From an uncultured Candidatus Nemicrothrix sp. (lineage in GTDB: Bacteria > Actinomycetota > Acidimicrobiia > Acidimicrobiales > Acidimicrobilacustridaceae): a DNA stretch of 36,803 nucleotides. The position numbers and the translations under genes are program-made. Below are positions 15,192 to 24,829 of this stretch, one piece after another; the first letter of the stretch is position 1, and every line of letters starts with the position of its first letter. The stretch is from the NCBI GenBank assembly GCA_903867185.1, contig CAIPQK010000112.1, positions 1 through 36,803 of the forward strand, read 5' to 3'. The notes below the pieces were generated by a model, which ran no database searches, was not told the origin of the DNA, and saw only the letters and a list, made by a program, of their open reading frames with translations.

Positions 15192-16353
15192 AAGTGATCC
15201 GCTTGTTGCTTCGAGCTGTGCGAATCCGAGAAACCACTATTGGAGCCTGCGCCACGACCAGAGCAATCGCAGTTGTATACGCAAGGTTCGAAGTCCAAAT
15301 ACCGACAGCTGCGGCTGCTACTGCAATTGCGATCTGCAGCGGCGCAAGGTCGAGGACCAGTAATGCGTGACGAATTCCGGCATAGGCGAGAAAGCCTCCA
15401 AGGATCCCTACCGGTAAGAGCCCAAACATTTCTAGAACTTGATCTGAGAAAAATATGCCAAGCGTGACGAGCACTCCGCCCAGCATTGCGTTCATTTTCC
15501 AGGTCTGTGCCCCCATACGAACATGAGCGGAAAGCCCGCTTGATCCGTGACACATCGGCATTCCCCCAAATGTTGCCGACACCACATTCCCCAATCCACA
15601 AACCAACGCAACCCTCGCCGGCGAAACGCGATCGGCGCGTTCCCCAAATTGCTGATGAGCCAGGTCGCTGACGCCGACAACAGCGTTGCCATAGGTCAAC
15701 GGGATCTGCGGGATCACGAGCAAGACAAATGCGGTGCCAAAAACTGACCAAGGAGGAAACGAAAATGTCGGGAGATCGATTGACGGCCCGCCAAATGACG
15801 GTTGCTCAACCAACAATGTCACGATCACGCCAACGACGACGAGCACAATGCTCAAGACATACCAACGTCGCCACGCGGCAATCATGACCAGGCCAACCGT
15901 GAGTGCTGCGAGTAACAGGCCCGTTCTCGACGACGGTGAGTGCACGAAAACCGCTGGTGGTTTGAGCACCAACTTCACGGCAGTCACCACCAACAACCAC
16001 CCCACACCAAACTGCAAAGCGCGGATTACGGGTTTCGTGAACAACTTGGAAAGCCATGTGGCGAGTCCCGTCAAGGACATGGCGAGCAGCACCACCCCGA
16101 TTTCGAGACCCGCGGCATGGATCACATCCGGGGCAAGGTGCTGAGCCACTGCGAGAGCAGTCAGGGCCTTGAGCGGCTGCACGGGGAAGGGAATCTGAAA
16201 TACCAATCCGGCGGTCACGACGAGGAGGCCGGCCATGAGAAGTACCGAACCGACATCGAGACCGTTGACCACCACAAGGGCAGCCGTCAGTGGAACCAAA
16301 ATTCCGAGATCGGCCAGTGCCCCCGAGACGTCTCCGGTGATGGTGCGAGTCAC
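15181..16353 (-). CDS. MOT1-type molybdate/sulfate transporter
   Basis: 390 residues, highly hydrophobic, with both signature segments of the MOT1 family: GALADLGILVPLT near residues 11-23 and FPVQPLKALTALA near 56-68. A third SGLSAHVRMG and MPMCHGSSG region corresponds to the second anion-binding repeat of the SulP-like fold. These proteins take up molybdate, or sometimes sulfate, across the cytoplasmic membrane. The GTG start is 6 nt behind TAGTTT (minus strand), suggesting leaderless transcription. It heads an operon with the MFS transporter. Uptake of molybdate is inferred from the family only. Confidence 0.85.
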   Translation of the reverse strand: MTRTITGDVSGALADLGILVPLTAALVVVNGLDVGSVLLMAGLLVVTAGLVFQIPFPVQPLKALTALAVAQHLAPDVIHAAGLEIGVVLLAMSLTGLATWLSKLFTKPVIRALQFGVGWLLVVTAVKLVLKPPAVFVHSPSSRTGLLLAALTVGLVMIAAWRRWYVLSIVLVVVGVIVTLLVEQPSFGGPSIDLPTFSFPPWSVFGTAFVLLVIPQIPLTYGNAVVGVSDLAHQQFGERADRVSPARVALVCGLGNVVSATFGGMPMCHGSSGLSAHVRMGAQTWKMNAMLGGVLVTLGIFFSDQVLEMFGLLPVGILGGFLAYAGIRHALLVLDLAPLQIAIAVAAAAVGIWTSNLAYTTAIALVVAQAPIVVSRIRTARSNKRITCEK

Positions 16354-16359
16354 GGATCG

Positions 16360-16365
16360 AAACTA
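16360..16365 (-). promoter_or_regulatory. Candidate -10 box, leaderless MOT1-like gene
   Basis: TAGTTT on the minus strand ends 6 nt before the GTG at 16353. No ribosome site lies between. Confidence 0.4.
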
Positions 16366-16417
16366 GACGAGGTCCCAGTTCCGGGCCGCTACCCAGCCCA
16401 GCCCCCTTAATGGGGAA

Positions 16418-16448
16418 TTGTCCGCTTAGGCCGGCGGCCGGATAGGGT
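16418..16448 (+). promoter_or_regulatory. Candidate promoter for the structured leader / SNF2 gene
   Basis: TTGTCC at 16418-16423 and TAGGGT at 16443-16448 are separated by 19 bp, predicting a start near 16455. This places about 250 nt of transcript before the helicase start codon. Confidence 0.45.
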
Positions 16449-16454
16449 GGTCCT

Positions 16455-16690
16455 ACCGATCTGGGCCGCGAAGAAGTGTTCGCAGCCCGGTTGGGCGGAT
16501 GAAGACGACGGTGGTTGAAGCAGGCCAACGGAGATCTTTGTCGCTCTGGGCTTCCCCATTCCGCCTAGGGCAGCAGGACACGTAGCAGCCGGTTTCCTCG
16601 TGGGTGAGGGGCGGAGTGTTGCGGAGCATGACCGGTGCCGACAGGGGATCAGGCACCACGAGCGGACGCACAGGTTGCGTTTGCACGAAA
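16455..16690 (+). ncRNA. Unidentified structured RNA or long 5' leader upstream of the SNF2 helicase
   Basis: The 352-bp gap 16354-16705 holds no convincing gene but many paired segments. Seen directly: a long hairpin at 16461-16490 (CTGGGC...GCCCGG outside, GCGAA/TTCGC inside, 6-nt loop); an 8-bp long-range pairing of 16492-16499 with 16560-16567 enclosing GAAGC/GCTTC (16517-16521 with 16550-16554); GGTGCC/GGCACC (16634-16639 with 16652-16657); CTCGTGG/CCACGAG (16597-16603 with 16656-16662), which competes with the previous helix for two bases; and ACGCA/TGCGT (16666-16670 with 16676-16680). I could not match it to RNase P, tmRNA, SRP, cobalamin, SAM, ZTP or Moco RNAs. It could be a riboswitch-like leader of the helicase gene or an independent small RNA. 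Confidence 0.4.
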
Positions 16691-16705
16691 CCACCAAGGA
16701 CGTTT

Positions 16706-19700
16706 GTGCCTCAAGACGACGAGATCGAACAGATCGAAACAACTGAGCCGGCTGCGGCAAGTTCCAACGCGCCCTCAATCGATGTGCACGGCGCTCGCTT
16801 TGAGACGCTCGTCGAATCGGCCGCATGGGGCGAAGCCTCTGCCGAAGATCTTGCGATTCTCGAGGCCCACAACGCCGCATGGCAACGTGTTCTTGTCGAA
16901 CGACTGAACGACACCGACGAAGCTCTTGACCGGTTGCGTTTGCGCCGGTCACCTGACGATCAACAAGTCATTGCCGACCTCGAGAACGAACAGCGCAAAC
17001 TCGAACTCGCCCTCGATCGCCTTTTGGGAATCGAACCCGAAGTCGGAGAACTCACCCCTGGTGTTAACGCGCTGCAACTTTCTTGGGTAACCGGCCGCCT
17101 CGTGGCATGGCTCGGAGGCCCCGATGCGCCGCCGACAACCGTTGAACAGCTTCGCACGTTCCTCGCAGCAACCGATGCTCCAGAAATGTGGGGCGGCCGT
17201 TCGCCCGTCACGCTTCCAAGTGGGGAAAAGACCGTTGCGCTCGAAGCCAACACGAGCGATGTTCTCGGTTGGTTGCTCGCACTTTCCGCAGACCCACCCG
17301 AAGAGGAGATCGGTCCCTCCGCTCGGTGGATGTCAATCGTTGCCGCATGGGCGGTTTCTCTCGCTGCACGAGGCGCAATGATCCCGACGTTGCGACGCTC
17401 ACGTACCGGTCGACGCAACCAAAGTCGAAGTGCATTCGGCGTCACATGGCAGCCAGCTCTTATCGACTCCGAACGACTTCGCGTCATCGGCGATGCAATG
17501 CCCGGAGCAGTCGCTGCGCTTTCACCTTCGGTCGACGGGGCCACAATGACTCGCTCTGTCCTCGCGGAAGTTGTCGATGTCATTTGCTTCGATGCAGCCC
17601 GCCGCGTCGAAGTTCCGGCTGCTCCCGATGACCCCAAAACAATTGCTGCTGCTGCCGAGTCATTCCTTGCTCGTCTCGACGGAACTGCATTCGAGGTTCC
17701 TGCAGGAATCGCCGGAGAACTCACCAACTCAATTGAACGCTGGGCCACACCGGTTCTCTCGCGCAACTACCGCCCACTCATCGTGCAGCTCGATCCCCCC
17801 GATTCTGGCGATGCGTGGCATCTCGCCGTTTTTGCTCCCGGCAAGGGCGAACAACTCACCCCCGTTGAAGTTGCGCTCGTGAATGCCGGCAACCAACGAC
17901 GCGAACTCGAAGGAAACCTTGTTCGCCTTGAACGTCTCTATCCGCCACTTATGCGTCCAGGCAGTATGCGGCGCGGCGAAGTCGTGCTCAGTCAAGAAGA
18001 AGCATGGGAATTGATGTCCAAAGTCGGACTCGTTCTTGCCGATGCCGGTTTCGAGATGCGTGTGCCGGCGCTCTCACGCCGCAAGGCCACTCCATCACTG
18101 CGCATCTTCGCTGAATCGAACGGGGAAACCTCCGTCGGTGCTCACCAACTCGCGAACGTCAGTTGGACAGCAGTCTTCGACGACATCGAACTCACCGCAG
18201 CCGATATCGCGCGTCTAGCGAAAGAAGCACGCCCCTTAGTTCGCGCCAACGGACGATGGGTCGCACTTGATCACGCCGATCTTGCTGCAGCAGCAGAAGC
18301 ATTAGCCGAGCGAGCAAAGAAGCCACAGATGACCGGCGCAGAAATGTTGCGTCAGGCACTCGGTCTCGACGGTTCTCCGCTTGCTGGTGGCGTTTCCATC
18401 GACGGTTCGGGTTGGGCAGCCGACCTCATGGCCAAGGCATCGACTGCATCACTTGCCCCGGCATCGAATCCCGACGGATTCAAGGGTGAACTTCGCAGCT
18501 ATCAGGCCGACGCATTGGCATGGCTGAAATTCCTCGACACCACCAGCCTTGGGGGTTGCCTTGCCCTCGACATGGGCCTCGGTAAGACACCAACAATTCT
18601 CGCCCATCTCGTCGACAGCATCAGTGACGCGCCTTCACTTGTCATTGCACCCCCCGCCGTTGTCGGCAACTGGGCTGCCGAAGCCCGTCGTTTCACTCCT
18701 GAACTTTCGGTGGTCGTTCACCACGGTGTTGGGCGTGCCGATCACGAAGAAATCGCCGAAGAAGTTGCGCGAGCCGACGTCGTCATCACCACGTACGGAA
18801 CAGCAGTGCGCGATATCGAGGCACTCGAGAAAATCACATGGGGCCGAATCATCCTTGATGAAGCACAAGCCATCAAGAACCCGGCAAACGAAACTGCCCA
18901 GCAACTTCGCCGTCTGAATGCATCATCGCGACTCGCGCTCACCGGAACTCCGATCGAAAATGGATTAGGCGATCTTTGGGCAATTCTCGATTTCACCAAT
19001 CCCGGCCTCGTCGGTCCTCGGCCTCAATTCATTGCGCAACTTTCGGCCACTGGCGCTACCGGTCGCGACCAAGGCGAACGTGCACTTCGCGCCCTCAATG
19101 GCATCCTCGTCTTCCGACGCACGAAGTCTGAACCTGCGATTGCGGCAGAGCTTCCCGACCGCATCGATGAACTTGACCATTGCTCGATGACTCCTGAACA
19201 GATCGGCCTCTATCAAGCAGTGCTCGACAGTCTTGTCACCGGAGCAGCCCTCGAATCAGGTGCCGACAGTCGCAACGGTCGCATCCTTGCTGCCATCACT
19301 GCTCTCAAACAGATCTGTAACCATCCCGTCGCCTATCGGCATGACGATGGCCCGCTCGATGGACGCTCAGGGAAACTTGCTCGCCTCGAAGAAATCATCG
19401 AACAGGTATACGCCGCTGGCGAGCGCGCACTGGTGTTCACACACTTTGCCGAGTGGGGCCAGAAACTCGCCGAACATCTCTCCACGCGTTTCGACAATCC
19501 AGTCGGCTGCTACCACGGTGGCCAGTCACGCGGTGCTCGCGATCAACTTGTTGCCGACTTCCAGGCACTCGAAGGCCCTGGCACTCTCGTGCTTTCACTG
19601 AAGGCTGGCGGAACCGGCCTTAATCTCACCAATGCCAACCACGTCATCTTGTATGACCGCTGGTGGAATCCTGCGGTAGAAGATCAGGCACGCGACCGCG

Positions 19701-19933
19701 CGTGGCGAATTGGGCAGGACAAAACGGTGATTGCGCATCGTCTCGTGTGTCCCGGCACTGTCGATGAGCGAGTCGAGGAAGTCGTGGCCGGCAAGCGCCA
19801 CATCGCCGATCTCGTTCTTCCTAAATCCAGTTCGCTCGGCGATCTCGATTCCAATCAGTTGCAAACCGCGCTTGGCTTGCGTGCCGATGAACTCCTGTCC
19901 GATACCGATGACCTCGAGGGGAGCCTCACATGA
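16706..19933 (+). CDS. SNF2 family DEAD/DEAH-box helicase
   Basis: About 1075 residues. The C-terminal half is a full SNF2 ATPase: motif I DMGLGKTPT (Lys near 626), DEAQAIKNP motif II (about 718), LTGTPIENGLGDLW motif III, and the C-lobe signatures GGTGLNLTNANHVILYDRWWNP and DQARDRAWRIGQ. The N-terminal 550 residues are alpha/beta regions with low similarity, as in bacterial SNF2 proteins of actinobacteria (HelZ-like). These proteins translocate on duplex DNA and remodel nucleoprotein complexes; some belong to defence islands, but no such neighbours are seen here. GTG 16706 is chosen for the AAGGA 5 nt upstream; the frame stays open to 16604, through the structured leader. It overlaps the next gene by ATGA. 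Confidence 0.9.
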   Translation: MPQDDEIEQIETTEPAAASSNAPSIDVHGARFETLVESAAWGEASAEDLAILEAHNAAWQRVLVERLNDTDEALDRLRLRRSPDDQQVIADLENEQRKLELALDRLLGIEPEVGELTPGVNALQLSWVTGRLVAWLGGPDAPPTTVEQLRTFLAATDAPEMWGGRSPVTLPSGEKTVALEANTSDVLGWLLALSADPPEEEIGPSARWMSIVAAWAVSLAARGAMIPTLRRSRTGRRNQSRSAFGVTWQPALIDSERLRVIGDAMPGAVAALSPSVDGATMTRSVLAEVVDVICFDAARRVEVPAAPDDPKTIAAAAESFLARLDGTAFEVPAGIAGELTNSIERWATPVLSRNYRPLIVQLDPPDSGDAWHLAVFAPGKGEQLTPVEVALVNAGNQRRELEGNLVRLERLYPPLMRPGSMRRGEVVLSQEEAWELMSKVGLVLADAGFEMRVPALSRRKATPSLRIFAESNGETSVGAHQLANVSWTAVFDDIELTAADIARLAKEARPLVRANGRWVALDHADLAAAAEALAERAKKPQMTGAEMLRQALGLDGSPLAGGVSIDGSGWAADLMAKASTASLAPASNPDGFKGELRSYQADALAWLKFLDTTSLGGCLALDMGLGKTPTILAHLVDSISDAPSLVIAPPAVVGNWAAEARRFTPELSVVVHHGVGRADHEEIAEEVARADVVITTYGTAVRDIEALEKITWGRIILDEAQAIKNPANETAQQLRRLNASSRLALTGTPIENGLGDLWAILDFTNPGLVGPRPQFIAQLSATGATGRDQGERALRALNGILVFRRTKSEPAIAAELPDRIDELDHCSMTPEQIGLYQAVLDSLVTGAALESGADSRNGRILAAITALKQICNHPVAYRHDDGPLDGRSGKLARLEEIIEQVYAAGERALVFTHFAEWGQKLAEHLSTRFDNPVGCYHGGQSRGARDQLVADFQALEGPGTLVLSLKAGGTGLNLTNANHVILYDRWWNPAVEDQARDRAWRIGQDKTVIAHRLVCPGTVDERVEEVVAGKRHIADLVLPKSSSLGDLDSNQLQTALGLRADELLSDTDDLEGSLT

Positions 19934-20220
19934 GCCGATCACGCCGCCGTCCGGCAACCGGGGTCCAGAAGAAACAGACCGCCGATCGCCTTGCCGCCCA
20001 AAAGTTCTGGGGAGAAGCGTTCCCAGACGATCCCGCTTTGGTGCGAATGTCCACCGATCCTTCGGGAATGGTGCTCTCTCTCGGCGATCCCCCACTCCGA
20101 ACGATCGAACCCACAGCACAGCAAACCTTCGTTCTCGTGTACCACCGAGCAGCGCAGATGGCGATGCTCGCAGCCACTGCCGCTGGCCTCGACGCCGACC
20201 CCTTAGGCGAAGCGTTCTAG
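19930..20220 (+). CDS. Small hypothetical protein coupled to the SNF2 helicase
   Basis: 96 residues, starting within the helicase stop (ATGA, 19930-19933). The N-terminus is very basic (MSRSRRRPATGVQKKQTADRL), followed by a compact region with FWGEAFPDDPALVRMSTDPSGMVLSLG and an Ala-rich helix ending MLAATAAGLDADPLGEAF. No family is recognised. Mycobacterial SNF2 helicases often neighbour a SWIM zinc-finger protein; this one has no cysteines at all and is not that partner. The tight coupling and basic start suggest a nucleic-acid or helicase accessory factor (inference). The guaB1 start follows 21 bp later. Confidence 0.7.
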   Translation: MSRSRRRPATGVQKKQTADRLAAQKFWGEAFPDDPALVRMSTDPSGMVLSLGDPPLRTIEPTAQQTFVLVYHRAAQMAMLAATAAGLDADPLGEAF

Positions 20221-21681
<1,461 letters not shown>

Positions 21682-21735
21682 CTCGCGAAACCCTTTGTGA
21701 CAAGGGTCATTGTGACTGCTGACCGGCAAAATCAC

Positions 21736-21765
21736 TTGGGCTCATCGGCGCGCGTCCCGTAGCAT
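21736..21765 (+). promoter_or_regulatory. Candidate promoter of the 6C RNA
   Basis: TTGGGC at 21736-21741 and TAGCAT at 21760-21765 with an 18-bp spacer predict a start near 21772, two bases before the first stem of the RNA. This fits a free-standing small RNA rather than a guaB1 3' UTR. Confidence 0.5.
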
Positions 21766-21771
21766 TTCTGT

Positions 21772-21883
21772 ATCGGCTCTGGGAATCCCCCCTCCCATCG
21801 AGCCGGTTGGCCGAAACAGAACTTTGGTTCTGCCGGCCGTGCGACACCCCCGCCATCCCCCCGGCTGGGGGTGTTTGCGTTTT
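21772..21883 (+). ncRNA. 6C RNA
   Basis: Two hairpins carry the same loop ATCCCCCC, the defining feature of the actinobacterial 6C RNA. Hairpin 1: CGGCTC (21774-21779) with GAGCCG (21800-21805), then TGGGA with TCCCA across a 2-nt bulge, loop at 21785-21792. Hairpin 3: ACACCCCC (21844-21851) with GGGGGTGT (21867-21874), inner GCC/GGC, loop at 21855-21862. Between them is a third stem, GGCCG/CGGCC plus CAGAAC/GTTCTG with loop TTTG (21809-21838). The last hairpin runs into TTTGCGTTTT and so also works as terminator. Function of 6C RNAs is not well established. Confidence 0.88.
21844..21883 (+). terminator. Rho-independent terminator, 3' hairpin of the 6C RNA
   Basis: An 8-bp GC-rich stem (ACACCCCC/GGGGGTGT) with an inner GCC/GGC helix is followed directly by a T-rich tail ending at 21883. 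It would also stop any guaB1 read-through before the convergent hydrolase gene. Confidence 0.75.
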
Positions 21884-21905
21884 GCGGCACTACAACAGAG
21901 CTGAA

Positions 21906-22625
21906 TTAGCTCATGTGATCGTCAAGAAACTCCAACGTGCGTGCCCAAGCAATCGAGGATGTCTCCGCATGGAACGACGGACGCTCATCGCAATGAAACC
22001 CATGGTCAGCGTCGGCAAATCGAATGACTTCGGTATCAACCGGTGAGGATGCTGCAGCGATACGCGCTTGTTCAACCTCGTCGATCGGAATGTGTTCGTC
22101 GAGATCGCCATACAGACCGAGCCACGGCGTGCGCAATCTTGCGGCACTTTCGATTCCAGACGAAAGACCGAAACGGCCTTCACCTAAGCCCCCGCCATAA
22201 AACGTGATGGCAGCAGCGAGTTCAAGACGAGCGGCAGTTTCAAGAGTGACCGTTCCACCGAAACAGAAACCCATGATCGCCAGTTTGTCGGCAGGAACCT
22301 TGAGCCGAACGAGCTCGGCGAATGCTGCATCGACATCGACTTCGATCGTTGCACGAGTCATGGTCATGATGACGGGGCCGAGTTTGTCGTAATCGCTATA
22401 ACCGAATAATTGGTCTTCGCTTCGATGAAAGAGCGCTGGCGCCACCGCGACATATCCGGCATCGGCAACGGCCTCACACACTCGCTGGATATGACCCGTG
22501 AGACCAAACGCTTCCTGCACCACGACCACACCACCTTGAATGTCTTCAAGCGGCGTGGAAACGAAGACGTCCATCGGACCGTCGACAGTTTCCAGTTGTC
22601 GTTTCTCAGTGATATGACCGCTCAT
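21906..22625 (-). CDS. Dienelactone hydrolase family protein
   Basis: 239 residues with the alpha/beta-hydrolase arrangement of dienelactone hydrolases: nucleophile Cys121 in MGFCFGG, Asp176 in YGDLDEHIP, and His208 in ADADHGFHC; Glu38 in VVQEAFGL fits the Glu that hydrogen-bonds the Cys in the resting enzyme. The family hydrolyses dienelactone in chloroaromatic degradation, but many members act on other lactones or esters. A G-rich ribosome site (GGGGGGAA) precedes the ATG. It follows the MBL-fold gene by 38 bp on the same strand, probably as an operon. A lactonase acting after Baeyer-Villiger oxidation is possible but only inferred. Confidence 0.88.
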   Translation of the reverse strand: MSGHITEKRQLETVDGPMDVFVSTPLEDIQGGVVVVQEAFGLTGHIQRVCEAVADAGYVAVAPALFHRSEDQLFGYSDYDKLGPVIMTMTRATIEVDVDAAFAELVRLKVPADKLAIMGFCFGGTVTLETAARLELAAAITFYGGGLGEGRFGLSSGIESAARLRTPWLGLYGDLDEHIPIDEVEQARIAAASSPVDTEVIRFADADHGFHCDERPSFHAETSSIAWARTLEFLDDHMS

Positions 22626-22663
22626 CGATGTTCCCCCCGGCGCTTCGATGCCAATGGCATCGG

Positions 22664-23485
22664 TCAGATGGTCACCGACGTTAGATCGTCACCTAGAACG
22701 ATGTCGCCTGAAAAGTGCGCTGCGGCAATGGCTCGCCATTCATCTTCCTGCCCCGGACCGATGCCCGGCACGTAGTGCGTCAAGATGAGCGTCTTCACTC
22801 CCGCCTTCGTTGCCGTCTGTGCCGCCTGTTCGACGGTGGAGTGGTAGTCGAGAATGTCCAGAAACCGCTGAAGCGGGAAGAGTTTGACGATGTCATCACG
22901 CAACACGGTTTGCACATAGGCCGTTGCTCCCGCACACAGTTCATCGAGGGCGGCACACGGAATGCCATCGCCACCGAGAACAACAGATGTCTCTGCGTGC
23001 TCGAGTCGGAACGCCACTGTTGGCTCGACGGGGCGGTGGTCGGTTGCGCCGACGAGAACGGCGACATCACCGATCGTGAACGAGTCACCCGGTGCAACTT
23101 CAACAACCGTCACCGCTGGAGGTTTGATGAGGTCATCGTGATGCTCGATGCGGTATCCAATATCGAGAGAAAGCATTTCCATCATCTTGGTCACCACGAA
23201 GTTGAGACCAACCGGGCCGTAAATCGTGATGGGGCTCGATTCTGGCGACATGATCCAACGGGTCGTAATGACGTCATTGAGATCGGTCAAGTGATCGCTG
23301 TGGAGGTGCGTCACGAGGATGGCCGAAAGGGCAGCTGGGCCAGCGAAGGCGGCAGCAAGGCGCATCACCACGCCACGGCCGGCGTCGCACAAAATCACCT
23401 GTTCACCGGCGCGCACGAGCGTTGACGGGCCTGCCCGATTGGGGTCAGGGATTGGCGAACCGGTTCCGAGAAGGGTGATGTCCAT
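22664..23485 (-). CDS. MBL-fold metallo-hydrolase, RNase Z-like
   Basis: 273 residues. The metal-binding motif is THLHSDHLTD (His60, His62, Asp64, His65), preceded by MDITLLGTGSPIPDPNRAGPS, the N-terminal form of the RNase Z/lactonase-like branch, with GAGxQ replaced by RAGEQVILCDAGRG. A late ILTHYVPG and GDIVLGDDLTSV supply the last ligands. Members include tRNase Z, phosphodiesterases and arylsulfatase-like enzymes; which one applies cannot be said. There is no exosite insertion of true tRNase Z visible. Likely first gene of an operon with the dienelactone hydrolase. Confidence 0.82.
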   Translation of the reverse strand: MDITLLGTGSPIPDPNRAGPSTLVRAGEQVILCDAGRGVVMRLAAAFAGPAALSAILVTHLHSDHLTDLNDVITTRWIMSPESSPITIYGPVGLNFVVTKMMEMLSLDIGYRIEHHDDLIKPPAVTVVEVAPGDSFTIGDVAVLVGATDHRPVEPTVAFRLEHAETSVVLGGDGIPCAALDELCAGATAYVQTVLRDDIVKLFPLQRFLDILDYHSTVEQAAQTATKAGVKTLILTHYVPGIGPGQEDEWRAIAAAHFSGDIVLGDDLTSVTI

Positions 23486-23567
23486 AACGGGCCTCTGCTA
23501 ACTCTTGGCGAACACACTGACAATAGTTCTGCCCCGCCGCCCGTGCCCGAGGCATCAGATTTGGCCC

Positions 23568-23573
23568 TACCCT
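23568..23573 (+). promoter_or_regulatory. Candidate -10 box, leaderless acetolactate decarboxylase
   Basis: TACCCT ends 6 nt before the ATG at 23580, and the start codon has no ribosome site. Confidence 0.45.
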
Positions 23574-23579
23574 CCGGCC

Positions 23580-24377
23580 ATGACCAGTGACATCATCGAC
23601 GATCGCCTCATCGGCGCCCTGCACGTCCGAGCGCTGTCACGGGCCGGACTCGATCACGATGCCGCCGCCGAACACACCGTGGTGCAGGCCGGCACCCTCG
23701 AAGCCCTGATGGCCGGCGGCTACGACGGCGATACCTCTCTGGCGGAAATTCTGCGCCTTGGCACCCTCGGTATCGGAACCGTTCAGGCTCTCAACGGGGA
23801 ACTCATCGTCGTCGATGGTCTCGCGTATTCCGCTCATGCCGACGGAACGGTGCACCCGCTTGCGCCGACAGTCATGACTCCGTTCGCGGTTGTCACACCA
23901 TTCGCACCGACTGCCACGGCAACCATCGACACTCCTTTGGACTTCGACGCGTTGCACGATGCTCTCGACGCGATGGCGCCTTCCGATGCGCCCGTCATCG
24001 CTGTGCGTATCGATGGTGTCTTCACCAACCTTGTCTTACGCAGCGTCGAACGGCAGACGAAGCCTTACAAACCATTACGCGAAGTGGTTGCCCACCAATC
24101 AGAATGGCGCGTTGAGCGAGCGATCGGAACAGTTGTTGGTTTCCGCTTTCCCGATGCCACCGCAGGCGTCGAAGTGCCTGGTCACCATCTGCATTTCCTT
24201 TCGGAAGATCGCAAACTTGGTGGTCACATCATTTCCATCGCCTTAGAGCAGGGTTCACTTGCTGTTGACCCCTGCCACGATCTCCATGTTGAACTTCCAC
24301 CCGGGATGGAACTCGGTCAACCAGGAACCGTTGACCGTGCTGAAATCGCCAGGATCGAAGGCGGAATGAAAAGCTGA
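23580..24377 (+). CDS. budA: Alpha-acetolactate decarboxylase
   Basis: 265 residues. The family hallmarks are present in order: GIGTVQALNGELIVVDGLAYSAHADG is split here as GTVQALNGEL (Glu74) and DGLAYSAHADG; then TPFAVVTPFAP, RIDGVFTN, GTVVGFRFP, and the zinc site GHHLHF (His203, His205) with GGH (His216). The enzyme decarboxylates alpha-acetolactate to acetoin in overflow metabolism or to regulate valine/leucine supply. No acetolactate synthase or butanediol dehydrogenase gene is adjacent. ATG 23580 is preferred to the TTG at 23505 because the family begins there. The TGA stop is part of TGATCA, shared with the convergent gene. Confidence 0.85.
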   Translation: MTSDIIDDRLIGALHVRALSRAGLDHDAAAEHTVVQAGTLEALMAGGYDGDTSLAEILRLGTLGIGTVQALNGELIVVDGLAYSAHADGTVHPLAPTVMTPFAVVTPFAPTATATIDTPLDFDALHDALDAMAPSDAPVIAVRIDGVFTNLVLRSVERQTKPYKPLREVVAHQSEWRVERAIGTVVGFRFPDATAGVEVPGHHLHFLSEDRKLGGHIISIALEQGSLAVDPCHDLHVELPPGMELGQPGTVDRAEIARIEGGMKS

Positions 24378-24812
24378 TCAGCCGCGTGCGAGAAGTTCCT
24401 CGAGTTGATCGAACACACTCGTAAAGCCTTCGGTTGCGCCTTCAAGGTATTCAACGGGAAGCCCTGACTGTTCAACATCGATGCGCGTTCCATCGCTCAC
24501 TTCGGCGAACGACATGATCGATGAAAAACCTTCCGAGAAACGCGGCTCTCCGAATCGGAAGTGGCTGTGTTCTACGAACTCAACGAAGGTTCCAACGTTG
24601 TGATTGGCCACGCCTTCAACGATCATCGTGCACTCGAATCGACCACCAACTCGCGGTTCGATCACCACTGAGTCAAGCGGAATCTCAACGGCAGCCGGCG
24701 CCCAGAACTGCACGAATTGTGACGGAGTCATATACGCACGCCACACCTGATCGAGAGGCGCCGCGACAATCCGACTGATCGTGAACGCACCGGTTTCACC
24801 TGAAAGTTCCAT
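24378..24812 (-). CDS. SRPBCC/AHSA1 domain protein
   Basis: 144 residues of the START-like (Bet v1) fold in the Aha1 C-terminal-like branch. Signature segments: FTISRIVAAPLDQVWRAYM, PSQFVQFWAP, then PRVGGRFECTMI, VGTFVEFVEHSHFRF, and the C-terminal amphipathic helix GATEGFTSVFDQLEELLARG. Such small hydrophobic-cavity proteins bind lipids or aromatic ligands; no specific role can be assigned. ATG 24812 is chosen because the fold begins there and TACTCT lies exactly 7 nt upstream, inside the last codons of the homospermidine synthase gene. Confidence 0.8.
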   Translation of the reverse strand: MELSGETGAFTISRIVAAPLDQVWRAYMTPSQFVQFWAPAAVEIPLDSVVIEPRVGGRFECTMIVEGVANHNVGTFVEFVEHSHFRFGEPRFSEGFSSIMSFAEVSDGTRIDVEQSGLPVEYLEGATEGFTSVFDQLEELLARG

Positions 24813-24819
24813 GCGAAGC

Positions 24820-24825
24820 AGAGTA
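24820..24825 (-). promoter_or_regulatory. Candidate -10 box, leaderless SRPBCC gene
   Basis: TACTCT on the minus strand ends 7 nt before the ATG at 24812, at the end of the upstream homospermidine synthase gene. The small gene may therefore be expressed independently. Confidence 0.4.
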
Positions 24826-24829
24826 ACAA

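Noticed and set aside
16455-16690. Known RNA class (RNase P, tmRNA, SRP, cobalamin, ZTP, Moco)
   Set aside because: None of the invariant motifs of these families was found on either strand; a single partial match to the ZTP 3' motif (CCGCCTAGGGCA) lacks the rest.
16604-16705. N-terminal extension of the SNF2 helicase from GTG 16604
   Set aside because: The extra 34 residues are low-complexity and unlike helicase N-termini, they overlap the RNA helices, and a ribosome site (AAGGA) supports GTG 16706.
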